A DNA stretch of 64,000 nt from JAVVSR01 sp036654095 (GCA_036654095.1 JAVVSR010000006.1:27206-91205); one strand, 5' to 3'; numbered from the stretch's first letter, positions 25,455 to 34,286 are shown. Notes: generated from the sequence alone by a model not told the origin. Numbers and translations are program-made.

Positions 25455-26147
25455 ATGGTAATTCACGGACTAAACAAATTGACTTTGCTTGACTACCCTT
25501 TGCACACCGCTTGCACGATATTTACAGGCGGTTGTAATTTTCGCTGTCCGTTTTGCCACAATCGAAGTTTGGTGTTGGCTCCCGAAAGCCAGCCCGTAAT
25601 TTCAGAAGATGAGGTGTTATCTTTTTTAAAAAAGCGAGTTGGGGTACTTGAAGGCGCTTGTATTACAGGGGGAGAACCGACTTTGCAACCTGACCTATTT
25701 GAGTTTTGCGCAAAGGTTAAAAGTTTGGGTTACAAGGTAAAGCTTGACACCAATGGCACAAACCCTAGGCTTTTAAAAAAACTAATTGACGCTAATTTTC
25801 TTGACTATGTAGCTATGGATATAAAAAACTCATTAACAAATTATGGCCTTAGCGTGGGTATCGAAAAGTTCAACACGGCAAATATTGAAGAAAGCGTTAA
25901 ACTGTTATTGACAAATTGCGTCGACTACGAATTTAGAACAACCGTCGTAAAGGAATTTAATTCTGCTGAAGATTTCCGTGAAATTGCAACATGGTTATCG
26001 GGCGCAAAAAAATATTTTTTACAAACATTTAAAGATAGCGGCGACCTAATAAATAATACACTTCACGCAGCAGAAAGCAATGAAATGCATAATTTTTTGG
26101 ATATTTTAAGCGAAAAGATTGTTAAAGTTGAAATTCGCGAAAGTTAA
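25455..26147 (+). CDS. nrdG: Anaerobic ribonucleotide reductase activating protein (radical SAM)
   Basis: A 230-residue radical-SAM protein beginning MVIHGLNKLTLLDYP, as short NrdG-type activases do. The cluster motif CNFRCPFC (Cys27, 31, 34) coordinates [4Fe-4S]; GGEPTLQ binds the methionine moiety of SAM. It installs the glycyl radical on NrdD by reductive cleavage of SAM. I set the start at 25455 on family length and motif position; no Shine-Dalgarno precedes it. nrdD follows after 149 bp on its own promoter, an order (activase first) opposite to E. coli. Confidence 0.9.
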   Translation: MVIHGLNKLTLLDYPLHTACTIFTGGCNFRCPFCHNRSLVLAPESQPVISEDEVLSFLKKRVGVLEGACITGGEPTLQPDLFEFCAKVKSLGYKVKLDTNGTNPRLLKKLIDANFLDYVAMDIKNSLTNYGLSVGIEKFNTANIEESVKLLLTNCVDYEFRTTVVKEFNSAEDFREIATWLSGAKKYFLQTFKDSGDLINNTLHAAESNEMHNFLDILSEKIVKVEIRES

Positions 26148-26184
26148 GTATACCACAATATATAGTGGTGTACTATTTTTTTTT
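26148..26184 (+). terminator. Hairpin with T9 after nrdG, overlapping an NrdR box
   Basis: GTATACCAC (26148-26156) pairs with GTGGTGTAC (26165-26173) with one wobble, followed by T9 at 26176-26184. It starts right at the nrdG stop. The same palindrome matches the NrdR operator. Confidence 0.65.
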
Positions 26185-26199
26185 GTCAATACCTAGTAT
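26153..26199 (+). promoter_or_regulatory. Candidate tandem NrdR boxes of nrdD
   Basis: Box 1 at 26153-26168 matches 14 of 16 positions of the NrdR consensus (core CAATATATAG). Box 2 at 26184-26199 (core CAATACCTAG) matches 10 of 16. The two cores are exactly 31 bp apart, the three-turn spacing known for NrdR operators, and end eight bases before the -35 of nrdD. NrdR represses ribonucleotide reductase genes when dATP is high. nrdR itself is not in the window. Confidence 0.7.
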
Positions 26200-26206
26200 T
26201 TACCCC

Positions 26207-26235
26207 TTGACAGCCTAATATATATATGCTATACT
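26207..26235 (+). promoter_or_regulatory. sigma-A promoter of nrdD-trxB
   Basis: TTGACA (26207-26212), 17 bp, TATACT (26230-26235). The leader is about 55 bases and ends in AAGGA and GAGG before the ATG. Confidence 0.8.
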
Positions 26236-26296
26236 TACCACACTGACCAAATATCGGCAAGTAAATAATACATCATACATAAAGGATAATGAGGAA

Positions 26297-28681
26297 ATGT
26301 TCCAAGTAATTAAAAGAGATGGCAAAATAGCGGATTTTGATTTGAAAAAAATTAGTGTTGCTATTACTAAAGCCTTTGAAGCGCAAAACAAAAAGTATGC
26401 TCCAAGCATTATTGACCTTCTTGCTCTCCGCGTTGCCGCTGATTTTGAGCCTAAGATTGAAGGCGATTTTGTTCACGTTGAAGATGTTCAAGACAGCGTT
26501 GAGCACGTACTTGAGCAATCGGGCTATACCGACGTAGCTAAAGCATATATTTTATATCGAAAGCAACGTGAAAAAATTCGTAATATGAAGTCCACTATTT
26601 TGGACTACAAAGACCTTGTAAACAGTTATGTCAAACTTGAAGACTGGCGTGTTAAGGAAAATTCAACCGTTACCTACTCGGTCGGCGGTTTAATATTGTC
26701 TAATAGTGGCGCAATCACCGCCAACTACTGGCTTTCTGAAATTTATGACGAGGAAATTGCAAATGCTCACCGTAATGCCGACATTCATATCCACGATTTG
26801 TCAATGCTCACAGGCTATTGCGCAGGTTGGTCGCTTAAACAACTTATTCAAGAAGGCCTAGGCGGTATCCGCGGTAAAATTACATCGGCTCCGTCGGCGC
26901 ACCTTTCTACGCTATGCAATCAAATGGTTAATTTTTTGGGCATTATGCAAAATGAATGGGCTGGCGCGCAAGCTTTTTCATCTTTTGACACCTATCTCGC
27001 CCCCTTCGTTAAAGTGGATAACCTTTCTTATAAGGAAGTTAAACAGTGTATTCAATCATTTATTTACGGTGTCAACACACCTAGCCGTTGGGGTACTCAA
27101 GCTCCGTTTACCAACATCACTCTTGACTGGACCGTTCCTAATGACTTGGCCGAGTTAAATGCTTTAGTTGGCGGCCGCGAAATGGACTTTAAATATAAAG
27201 ACTGTCAAGCCGAAATGGCTATGGTAAACAAAGCCTTTATTGATGTTATGGTAGAGGGCGACGCTAACGGACGCGGTTTCCAATATCCTATTCCGACATA
27301 CTCAATCACGTCTAATTTTGACTGGTCGGAAACTGAAAACAACAAGCTTCTGTTTGAAATGACCTCTAAATACGGCACTCCGTACTTTTCTAACTATATC
27401 AACAGCGATATGGAGCCTAGCGACGTGCGCAGTATGTGTTGCAGGCTTAGGCTTGACCTTAGGGAACTTCGCAAGAAATCAGGCGGCTTCTTTGGAAGTG
27501 GCGAAAGCACAGGTTCGGTTGGTGTTGTAACTATTAATATGCCACGCATAGCTTATCTTGCCAACAACAAAGCGGATTTCTATAAACGTCTTGATAAGGT
27601 TATGGATATTTCGGCGCGCTCGCTTAAAATCAAACGCGACGTCATTACTAAACTGCTTGAGGAAGGCTTGTATCCGTATACAAAACGCTATCTCGGCACT
27701 TTTAAAAATCACTTTTCGACCATTGGGCTTATCGGTATGAATGAAGTTGGCTTAAACGCTAATTGGCTTAAAGCTGACCTTACCCACGCCGAAACACAAG
27801 AGTTTGCTAAAGAAGTCCTTAATCATATGCGTGATAGGCTTTCCGACTATCAAGAAAAATACGGCGACTTATATAACCTTGAAGCTACCCCTGCCGAGTC
27901 AACAACCTACCGCTTGGCTAAACACGACAAGGCTAAATACAGCGATATCATCACTGCTAGCGAAAAAGATAAAACTCCTTACTATACAAACAGCTCAAAT
28001 CTGCCCGTTGGCTATACTTCTGACATTTTTGAAGCATTAGATATTCAAGACGACTTGCAAACTTTGTATACATCTGGCACTGTTTTCCACGCTTTCTTAG
28101 GCGAAAAACTGCCCGATTGGAAGGCTACCGCAAAACTTGTACGCAAAATTGCCGAAAATTATAAACTGCCTTATTATACTATTTCGCCAACCTACTCGGT
28201 TTGCGCTGACCACGGATATATCGCAGGCGAACACTTCACTTGCCCTATTTGCGGAGCGAACAGCGAAGTATACAGCCGAATTACAGGGTACTATCGCCCT
28301 GTGCAAAACTGGAATGACGGCAAACTACAAGAGTTTTCTGACCGTAAAGTTTACGATATCGAAAATAGCAAACTTAAACACGAACGCGTTTTATCGTGTG
28401 AAGGTGAAAAAAATGAATGTGGTTGCGCAACTTCATCTGTTCCTGCTGACGGCATTCTTTTATTCACTTCAAAAACCTGCCCTAACTGCAAAATGGCAAA
28501 AATGTTGTTGGATAAAGCGGGCATTACCTACAAAACTGTCGATGCCGAAGACGAAAAAGATACTACCGTTAGTTATGGCGTAAAAAAAGCGCCTACTATG
28601 CTAGTTCCAAACGGACACGGCTTTGATAGATATGAAAACGCAAGTTTTATTAAAAAGTTTGTTGAGGAGTACAAGGCTTAA
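26297..28681 (+). CDS. nrdD: Anaerobic ribonucleoside-triphosphate reductase with fused C-terminal glutaredoxin-like domain
   Basis: The 794-residue protein has an N-terminal ATP-cone (residues 1-95, VIKRDGKIADFD), the class III catalytic barrel, a zinc-binding segment (CADH then CPIC) and the glycyl-radical motif RITGYYRPVQNWN, Gly664. It reduces NTPs to dNTPs anaerobically. After the radical loop there is a linker with CEGEKNECGC and then about 75 extra residues with the redoxin fold: GILLFTSKTCPNCKMA (CPNC at 728-731), cis-Pro segment KKAPTMLV. Many NrdDs end shortly after the radical site. The fused redoxin suggests thiol-dependent reduction rather than formate, supplied by the thioredoxin reductase encoded two bases downstream. 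Confidence 0.95.
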   Translation: MFQVIKRDGKIADFDLKKISVAITKAFEAQNKKYAPSIIDLLALRVAADFEPKIEGDFVHVEDVQDSVEHVLEQSGYTDVAKAYILYRKQREKIRNMKSTILDYKDLVNSYVKLEDWRVKENSTVTYSVGGLILSNSGAITANYWLSEIYDEEIANAHRNADIHIHDLSMLTGYCAGWSLKQLIQEGLGGIRGKITSAPSAHLSTLCNQMVNFLGIMQNEWAGAQAFSSFDTYLAPFVKVDNLSYKEVKQCIQSFIYGVNTPSRWGTQAPFTNITLDWTVPNDLAELNALVGGREMDFKYKDCQAEMAMVNKAFIDVMVEGDANGRGFQYPIPTYSITSNFDWSETENNKLLFEMTSKYGTPYFSNYINSDMEPSDVRSMCCRLRLDLRELRKKSGGFFGSGESTGSVGVVTINMPRIAYLANNKADFYKRLDKVMDISARSLKIKRDVITKLLEEGLYPYTKRYLGTFKNHFSTIGLIGMNEVGLNANWLKADLTHAETQEFAKEVLNHMRDRLSDYQEKYGDLYNLEATPAESTTYRLAKHDKAKYSDIITASEKDKTPYYTNSSNLPVGYTSDIFEALDIQDDLQTLYTSGTVFHAFLGEKLPDWKATAKLVRKIAENYKLPYYTISPTYSVCADHGYIAGEHFTCPICGANSEVYSRITGYYRPVQNWNDGKLQEFSDRKVYDIENSKLKHERVLSCEGEKNECGCATSSVPADGILLFTSKTCPNCKMAKMLLDKAGITYKTVDAEDEKDTTVSYGVKKAPTMLVPNGHGFDRYENASFIKKFVEEYKA

Positions 28682-28683
28682 TT

Positions 28684-29589
28684 ATGATTGATATAATTGT
28701 TATAGGCGGTGGCACGGCAGGAATGACAGCCGCCCTATATGCGCTTAGAAATGGAAAAACCGTGCTTGTGCTTGAACAGGAAACTGTCGGTGGCCAGATT
28801 TCGTTTTCCCCACGTGTTGAAAATCTTCCGTCAATTAAACAAATTAGCGGCAGTGACTTTTCTCAAAATCTGTTTGAGCAAATTACCTCGCTTGGCGCAG
28901 AGTTTGAGCTTGAAAAGGTTGAACGCATTGATAAGGAAAACAATATTTTTAAAGTTAAAACCGACTACAACACACATATTGCAAAAAGTGTTATTATTGC
29001 AGCAGGCGTAAAGCATCGGCAGTTGGGCGTTCCTATGGAACAGGAACTTGTTGGAAAAGGCGTTTCCTATTGCGCGGTGTGCGATGGCGCTTTCTACGCT
29101 GGCGACAACGTATGCTTAATAGGCGATGCAAATACAGGTGTTCAATATGCTATTCTTTTAGCGAACTATTGCAAAAAAGTGTATGTATGTACTTTATTTG
29201 ACAAGTTTTTTGCCGACAAACGTTTAGTGACCACCTTGCTCACTAAAGAAAATGTTGAAATTCATCACAATCTATTGCTTAAAGAATTTTTGCACGATAC
29301 CGATTTAAATGGTTTAGTTTTTGAAAACACAATAGACAAAAGCCTATTTCAAATTGATGTCAAAGCCGCATTTATCGCGGTTGGACAAATGCCTGATAAT
29401 GAGATATTTTCTAATCTTGTAACATTGGATAAAAATGGATATATTGTTGCAACAGAAGACTGCACAACCCCAACTGAAGGTGTTTTTGTAGCTGGCGATT
29501 GTCGAACTAAGGCCGTGCGTCAACTTGCAACCGCAATTTGTGACGGAGCCATTGCCGCGACAGCTGCTTGCGCTTATATTGATAAATAA
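28684..29589 (+). CDS. trxB: Thioredoxin-disulfide reductase-like flavoprotein
   Basis: A 301-residue low-molecular-weight thioredoxin reductase: FAD site GGGTAGMTAALYA at 8-20, redox disulfide CAVC (130-133) in YCAVCDGAFYAG, and C-terminal GVFVAGDCRTKAVRQLATAICDGAIAA. The usual NAD(P)H-binding GxGxxA reads LIGDANTG near 150, so the pyridine-nucleotide site is unusual and the electron donor may be other than NADPH. It begins two bases after nrdD, inside the same operon, and is the evident reductant for the redoxin domain of NrdD. Confidence 0.88.
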   Translation: MIDIIVIGGGTAGMTAALYALRNGKTVLVLEQETVGGQISFSPRVENLPSIKQISGSDFSQNLFEQITSLGAEFELEKVERIDKENNIFKVKTDYNTHIAKSVIIAAGVKHRQLGVPMEQELVGKGVSYCAVCDGAFYAGDNVCLIGDANTGVQYAILLANYCKKVYVCTLFDKFFADKRLVTTLLTKENVEIHHNLLLKEFLHDTDLNGLVFENTIDKSLFQIDVKAAFIAVGQMPDNEIFSNLVTLDKNGYIVATEDCTTPTEGVFVAGDCRTKAVRQLATAICDGAIAATAACAYIDK

Positions 29590-29612
29590 CCAATTAAATA
29601 CTTAATACAGTT

Positions 29613-29640
29613 AAACCGCGCTATAAAGTGCGGTTTTTTT
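29613..29640 (+). terminator. Terminator of nrdD-trxB
   Basis: AAACCGC (29613-29619) pairs with GCGGTTT (29630-29636), with three more inner pairs and a 4-base loop, followed by T7. Confidence 0.85.
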
Positions 29641-29754
29641 CATATTTTTACTTATACTTATTTTTTAATTTGCAAAGCTTTTATTTAATTAATTAAAATT
29701 GAAAATTTGCTTTAAAATTTTAAAATTTAATGTCAGTGCTTTTTTGCTATTAAG

Positions 29755-29783
29755 TTGACTTTTATCTTTAGCAAATATATACT
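29755..29783 (+). promoter_or_regulatory. Leaderless-type promoter of the 29790 operon
   Basis: TTGACT (29755-29760), exactly 17 bp, TATACT (29778-29783), then six bases and the ATG at 29790. The predicted transcription start is the A of the ATG. No Shine-Dalgarno sequence exists. Confidence 0.65.
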
Positions 29784-29789
29784 ATTGTT

Positions 29790-31103
29790 ATGAGTAAACA
29801 AAGTCAAGGTCTTTTAATGGAAAACTTCAGTTGGCATAGGCTAGATAATTCTGCAAAAATATATCCTCTTGCGTTAAATAAAAACACTCAAAATCTATTT
29901 AGAATTTCCGCCGATATGACAGATACGGTCAACCCCGAAGTTTTATCTGCCGCCCTAACTTCCACAATTAAACGATATCCATCCTTTAATGTCAGCTTAA
30001 AAAAGGGTTTGTTTTGGCACTATCTTGAACAACTTAACGGCAAGCCCGACATCTATGAGGATAGCGATATTATCATTAAAGAAATTTCGTCAATAGGCAC
30101 GTGCGGTTATAGTTTTAGGGTTTCCTATTACGAAAAACGCATTTCGATTGACTGTTTTCACGCGCTGTGCGACGGCAACGGTTGCTTTGAATTTGTAAAA
30201 ACCTTGCTTTTTGAATATCTTTCTTTACTTGGATTTGATATCGACCCGCAAGAACGCATAAAACTTGCAAATTCGCCAGTTTTAAAGGAAGAAATTGACG
30301 ATAGCTTTTTAAGATATGCGCAAAACACTAAACTTCTTCAGCTTAAAGGCGTTGGCGAATTGCGAGGAACATCGGCATTTACTTTAAACGACTTCAGGTT
30401 TGAGTACGCAGGCAGTGGCGTTATACAAGGTACGTTTTCATCAAGTGAACTACTTAAGCTTTCCCACGAAAACAATGCCACCGTAACGGCATATCTTGGC
30501 GCTGTTCTCGCCTACTCTATCTACAAAACCAAACGCTTGCAGCCACTTGGAAATTTTCCGATTGTTTTATTTATTCCTATTAATTTACGAAAACTTTTCC
30601 CTTCTAAAACATTGCTTAATTTTTCACTTTTTTCAAGGTGCAAGATAGATATCAATGGCGAATTAGCTTTTTCAGACATATTGGAACGCACAAAAGAAGC
30701 TCTCGCGCGCGATACTAACAAAGATATTTTGCAAAACAAAATTAACGTTACCGCTAAAACTCAAAAAATCTTTATTTTTCGTGTTCTTCCGCTGTTTATA
30801 AAACAAGGTATATTTAAAGTTTCACAACTGTTTTTTGGAAAAAATAAAAAAACTCTTACCTTTACTAATATGGGCGTTCTTTCTTTACCCGATGGCATGA
30901 AATGCCATATAAACCACTTTTCCGTCGTCGCTAGCACCAGCAAAACTGCGCCTTCTACCGTTTCAGTTTGTACCGCTCTCGACAAAACAACAATCACTTT
31001 TACCCGCAAAATTATCGACACCGAAATAGAAAAATTCTTTTTTAGATATCTTTCTAACGAAGGCCTTGACATTACGCTTACAAGCAATTACTGGGAGGTT
31101 TAA
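29790..31103 (+). CDS. Condensation/alcohol-acetyltransferase-like acyltransferase
   Basis: A 437-residue protein of the chloramphenicol-acetyltransferase-like superfamily. The active-site motif HxxxDG appears as FHALCDGNG at about 127-135, and a C-terminal TFTNMGVLSLPDGM segment resembles the second-half motif of these enzymes. The family includes NRPS condensation domains and alcohol acetyltransferases; a standalone enzyme acylating a lipid or small alcohol is plausible. No carrier-protein or NRPS gene is near. It is read from a leaderless-type promoter and followed with no gap by a DUF6320 membrane protein, so the two probably act together. Confidence 0.72.
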   Translation: MSKQSQGLLMENFSWHRLDNSAKIYPLALNKNTQNLFRISADMTDTVNPEVLSAALTSTIKRYPSFNVSLKKGLFWHYLEQLNGKPDIYEDSDIIIKEISSIGTCGYSFRVSYYEKRISIDCFHALCDGNGCFEFVKTLLFEYLSLLGFDIDPQERIKLANSPVLKEEIDDSFLRYAQNTKLLQLKGVGELRGTSAFTLNDFRFEYAGSGVIQGTFSSSELLKLSHENNATVTAYLGAVLAYSIYKTKRLQPLGNFPIVLFIPINLRKLFPSKTLLNFSLFSRCKIDINGELAFSDILERTKEALARDTNKDILQNKINVTAKTQKIFIFRVLPLFIKQGIFKVSQLFFGKNKKTLTFTNMGVLSLPDGMKCHINHFSVVASTSKTAPSTVSVCTALDKTTITFTRKIIDTEIEKFFFRYLSNEGLDITLTSNYWEV

Positions 31104-31766
31104 ATGTATTGTAAATATTGTAACATTAACGTTGAAACGTCCTATCCTATCTGTCCGATTTGCAAAAATAAACTTGAGGGAACGCCTCTTGACGTTTCTG
31201 TTTTTCCCGAACGAAAACCTCGCAAATTACGCGCTCCTGTTACATTTACAGGCATATACTTTTTTGTCGCCGTTGCAATAATCGCAATTTGCGTATCAAT
31301 CAACATTTATCGACCCGCCCGTTACATTTGGTCATTGATGGTAGCGGTCTTATTGCTTTACATTTTTCTTTTAATTAAACATAGCATTATGTACAAAGGC
31401 ACTGGCGGCAGCAAAATTTTTGTTCAAACACTTACGCTTTCGGGGCTTGTAATTGTTATTCAATATTTATTTCATATGAAAGAATGGGCATTTTCATATG
31501 GTTTACCCTCTATCGTACTTTGTTCGCTTGGCATAAATATTTTATTTGTTTCAATATTTAATAAAAAAAGCCGCGACTATGTTCGTTATATGACCTACAC
31601 AACTTTAATTGGGTTTATCCCGGCAATTCTCGAGCTATGCGGAGTATTTGAATACAGCATACTTTCAGCCTCTGCGGCGATAGCGTCGGCGCTCGTTTTG
31701 CTTGGATTGTTGATTTTTTCAAGAAAAGTTATTTGGGCTGAAATTCGTAAAAAAGGCCATTTTTAA
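31104..31766 (+). CDS. DUF6320-type protein: zinc ribbon plus membrane domain
   Basis: The 220-residue protein opens with a zinc ribbon (CKYC at 3-6 and CPIC at 18-21), then from about residue 48 has six membrane helices. Its function is unknown. GGAGG lies five bases before the ATG, which directly abuts the stop of the acyltransferase gene. I recall this gene pair from other clostridial genomes, which supports a shared role, perhaps in modifying a membrane or envelope molecule. Confidence 0.7.
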   Translation: MYCKYCNINVETSYPICPICKNKLEGTPLDVSVFPERKPRKLRAPVTFTGIYFFVAVAIIAICVSINIYRPARYIWSLMVAVLLLYIFLLIKHSIMYKGTGGSKIFVQTLTLSGLVIVIQYLFHMKEWAFSYGLPSIVLCSLGINILFVSIFNKKSRDYVRYMTYTTLIGFIPAILELCGVFEYSILSASAAIASALVLLGLLIFSRKVIWAEIRKKGHF

Positions 31767-32180
31767 CATACAATCGCCTCACTTCTCTTTTTATTCGGAT
31801 TATAAAAGTTTATTCATAAAAAAAGCTTTATATTGTTATTTCAATTTAAAAGTACTAATTTTTTTTCCACTTCTATTTTCACATACATTTAAAATGGTAT
31901 TAAGCATATCGCCAACAATTTTCAAATTTTTTTAATGTAAATAAATTTAACTGAAAACTGTTTATTCATATAAAACTTGACAAGTATTTAAAACCATTTC
32001 ATATAATATAGCAAACGTTTACCATACATTTTTTGGGTTTTTCATTTGCTTCTACACATAAAATGTATCACGCTTTTATAAATTTAAATAAGTAGTATTG
32101 CAATTTTTTAAAATTTAATGGACTTTTTTAAAATTGTTTGTTATAATTATTTTAATTAAGTAGGTTGCGGGAGTGAGACT
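31767..32180. other. Long AT-rich leader region before the ferredoxin gene
   Basis: This interval holds two promoter-like pairs: TTGACA (31977-31982) with TATAAT (32002-32007), spaced 19 bp, and TGGACT (32119-32124) with TATAAT (32142-32147), spaced 17 bp. The first would give a 165-base leader. No stable structure, riboswitch or open frame with a ribosome binding site was seen. Confidence 0.45.
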
Positions 32181-32570
32181 ATGGCGTATTCTATTGATAA
32201 AACTGTTTGTGTTGCGTGTGGCGCTTGTGAATTTACCTGTCTGTTTAACGCTGTTACGCAAGTTCAAAATGCAGGCGAAAAACCTTATTACGAAATTAAC
32301 CGTGAAAAATGTATTGGTTGCGGGCAATGTTCGGATATTTGTATCGCGTCAGCTATTGCCCCCGAGGCAGGCCAAAAACGCTTGCAAAGTGTGCATATAA
32401 ATGCCGAAAAATGTATTGGCTGTTCGCTGTGCCAACGCGCTTGTCCGTCGCACGCTATCCAAGGTGTTATCAAACAACCATTTACCATCAGACACGAAAT
32501 TTGCATAAAGTGTGGAGCTTGCTTGCGCGCTTGCAAAAAAGACGCTATCGAGGTTACATACTTACCGTAA
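32181..32570 (+). CDS. Polyferredoxin with four [4Fe-4S] motifs
   Basis: A 129-residue protein with four CxxCxxCxxxC motifs: CVACGACEFTC from residue 10, CIGCGQCSDIC near 47, CIGCSLCQRAC near 80 and CIKCGACLRAC near 110. Only the third is followed by the usual proline. No other domain is present, so it is a soluble electron carrier with up to four clusters. It is transcribed alone, between two terminated units; a partner enzyme is not evident in the window. GGGAG lies seven bases before the ATG. Confidence 0.85.
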   Translation: MAYSIDKTVCVACGACEFTCLFNAVTQVQNAGEKPYYEINREKCIGCGQCSDICIASAIAPEAGQKRLQSVHINAEKCIGCSLCQRACPSHAIQGVIKQPFTIRHEICIKCGACLRACKKDAIEVTYLP

Positions 32571-32607
32571 ATTTTGCTTTAATACAATCAAATTTGTTTA
32601 AACTAAA

Positions 32608-32657
32608 CGCGATATAATCGCGTAGAAAAAAAGCGCATATTCGTAAGCGTTTTTTTT
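32608..32657 (+). terminator. Tandem hairpins with T8 after the ferredoxin gene
   Basis: CGCGAT/ATCGCG (32608-32622) forms a perfect 6-bp stem with a 3-base loop. A second hairpin at 32634-32649 closes on a TTCG tetraloop and is followed by eight T residues. Confidence 0.75.
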
Positions 32658-32724
32658 ATTTTCGCTTTTTAATTTCAATTTACATCTGCTCAAATTACAA
32701 CGTATTTAACGCGCTTGTTTTCGT

Positions 32725-32753
32725 TTGACAAGCCATTCTAATTGTCATATACT
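32725..32753 (+). promoter_or_regulatory. sigma-A promoter of the MATE gene
   Basis: TTGACA (32725-32730), 17 bp, TATACT (32748-32753). The leader to 32818 is about 58 bases. Confidence 0.75.
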
Positions 32754-32817
32754 ACATTAACAACTAAAAAACTAACTTCCGCTTTTCCCCGTTTCACCGT
32801 AAAAGGATATCCTCTGT

Positions 32818-34236
32818 ATGCGCGCACAAAAAACAGTTAAATTAGATATGGATATGTGTTCAAGACCACTTTTTGGCAAGATAATTTTGTTTTCTTTGCC
32901 ACTAGTTTTGTCGGGCATTTTACAGCTTTTGTACAATGCTTGTGACATTATTGTCGTTGGTCGGTTTGTTGGTACTGTCGCTATGACGGCGGTGGGTTCT
33001 ACGGGCGCGCTTGTTAATTTAATTATTAATCTTTTTATTGGATTATCTGTGGGCGCATTGTCGGCAACCGCTCGCTACATTGGCGCGCAGAACCGAGAAG
33101 AAGCCGACAAAATTGTGCATACTTCTATTTTAATTAGCATTATTGGCGGTTTTGTTTTGGGGATATTTGGATTTTTTATGGCCGAACAATTTTTAATTTG
33201 GATGAATACGCCAACAAATGTACTTCCCCTGTCAACACTGTATTTGAAAATATTTTTTTTAGGAATGCCTTTTAACTCACTATTTAACTTTGGAAGCTCC
33301 ATTCTCCGCGCGTGTGGCGATACAAAACGTCCGCTTATTTTCTTGTCAATCGCTGGCGTAGTGAACGTCATTTTAAACTTAGTGTTTGTAGTTACCTTTA
33401 ATATGAGCGTTGCTGGCGTTGCAATCGCTACTGTCATTTCGCAAATTATTTCAGCCGTTCTTGTTGTCATATGCTTGATGAAGCGTAAAGGCTATGGCAG
33501 ACTTGAACTTAGGAAACTTAAAATTCATTGGAATTCTTTAAAAGAAATTTTACAAATAGGTTTGCCCGCGGGTATCCAAAGTACTATTTTCTCAATCTCA
33601 AATGTAATAATACAAGCGTCAGTCAATTCACTGGGTGACATCGTAATGGCGGGGAATACTGCCGCTGCAAATATCGAGGGATTTGTATATGTATCAATGA
33701 ACTCTATTGCGCAGGCGAGCCTAACGTTTACAGGTCAAAATTACGGCGCAAATAAGGAGAAAAACGTAAATTTAGTGCTACTTCAGTCATTAATAATAGT
33801 TACCATAGTGGGGCTAGTTTTTGGATTAGGCGTTTTCATGTTCGGGTCAACATTGCTGCGCATATACGACACCAATGCAGAAGTTATTTCTTATGGCTTG
33901 CAGCGACTTTCGATAATTGCTACAACTTATTTTCTTTGTGGAATTATGGATGTAATTGTTGGCTCGCTTCGTGGAATTGGAAAATCATTTTTACCTATGC
34001 TAGTTTCAATTATAGGCATATGCGTGGTTCGTATAATTTGGGTATACACGGTATTTGCCGAAACTCAAAGCACTGTTATGCTTTATTTGGCATATCCAAT
34101 TTCGTGGCTATTAACATCTATCGTGCAACTTATTTGTTTTAGTGTGGTAAAAAGAAAAGTATTTAACAAAGCATATATTGTGCCACCTGCAACTGCCGAC
34201 AAATTAATCATACAGCCTGACGTCATCAACCACTAA
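32818..34236 (+). CDS. MATE-family multidrug/cation antiporter
   Basis: A 472-residue protein with twelve predicted helices and MATE motifs in both halves: LPLVLSGILQLLYNACDIIVVGRFVG near 30-55 and ILQIGLPAGIQSTIFSISNVIIQASVNSLG near 240-270, the typical internal repeat. The family exports drugs, dyes or metabolites using Na+ or H+ gradients. The substrate is unknown. It has its own promoter and terminator and so is a single-gene unit. The ribosome binding site AAGGA is ten bases from the ATG. Confidence 0.9.
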   Translation: MRAQKTVKLDMDMCSRPLFGKIILFSLPLVLSGILQLLYNACDIIVVGRFVGTVAMTAVGSTGALVNLIINLFIGLSVGALSATARYIGAQNREEADKIVHTSILISIIGGFVLGIFGFFMAEQFLIWMNTPTNVLPLSTLYLKIFFLGMPFNSLFNFGSSILRACGDTKRPLIFLSIAGVVNVILNLVFVVTFNMSVAGVAIATVISQIISAVLVVICLMKRKGYGRLELRKLKIHWNSLKEILQIGLPAGIQSTIFSISNVIIQASVNSLGDIVMAGNTAAANIEGFVYVSMNSIAQASLTFTGQNYGANKEKNVNLVLLQSLIIVTIVGLVFGLGVFMFGSTLLRIYDTNAEVISYGLQRLSIIATTYFLCGIMDVIVGSLRGIGKSFLPMLVSIIGICVVRIIWVYTVFAETQSTVMLYLAYPISWLLTSIVQLICFSVVKRKVFNKAYIVPPATADKLIIQPDVINH

Positions 34237-34251
34237 AATAAATTTGACAAC

Positions 34252-34281
34252 AAAAACCCAATCTGGTTGATTGGGTTTTTT
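34252..34281 (+). terminator. Terminator of the MATE gene
   Basis: An 11-bp perfect stem (34252-34262 with 34270-34280), 7-base loop, T-run. Confidence 0.88.
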
Positions 34282-34286
34282 ATTAT

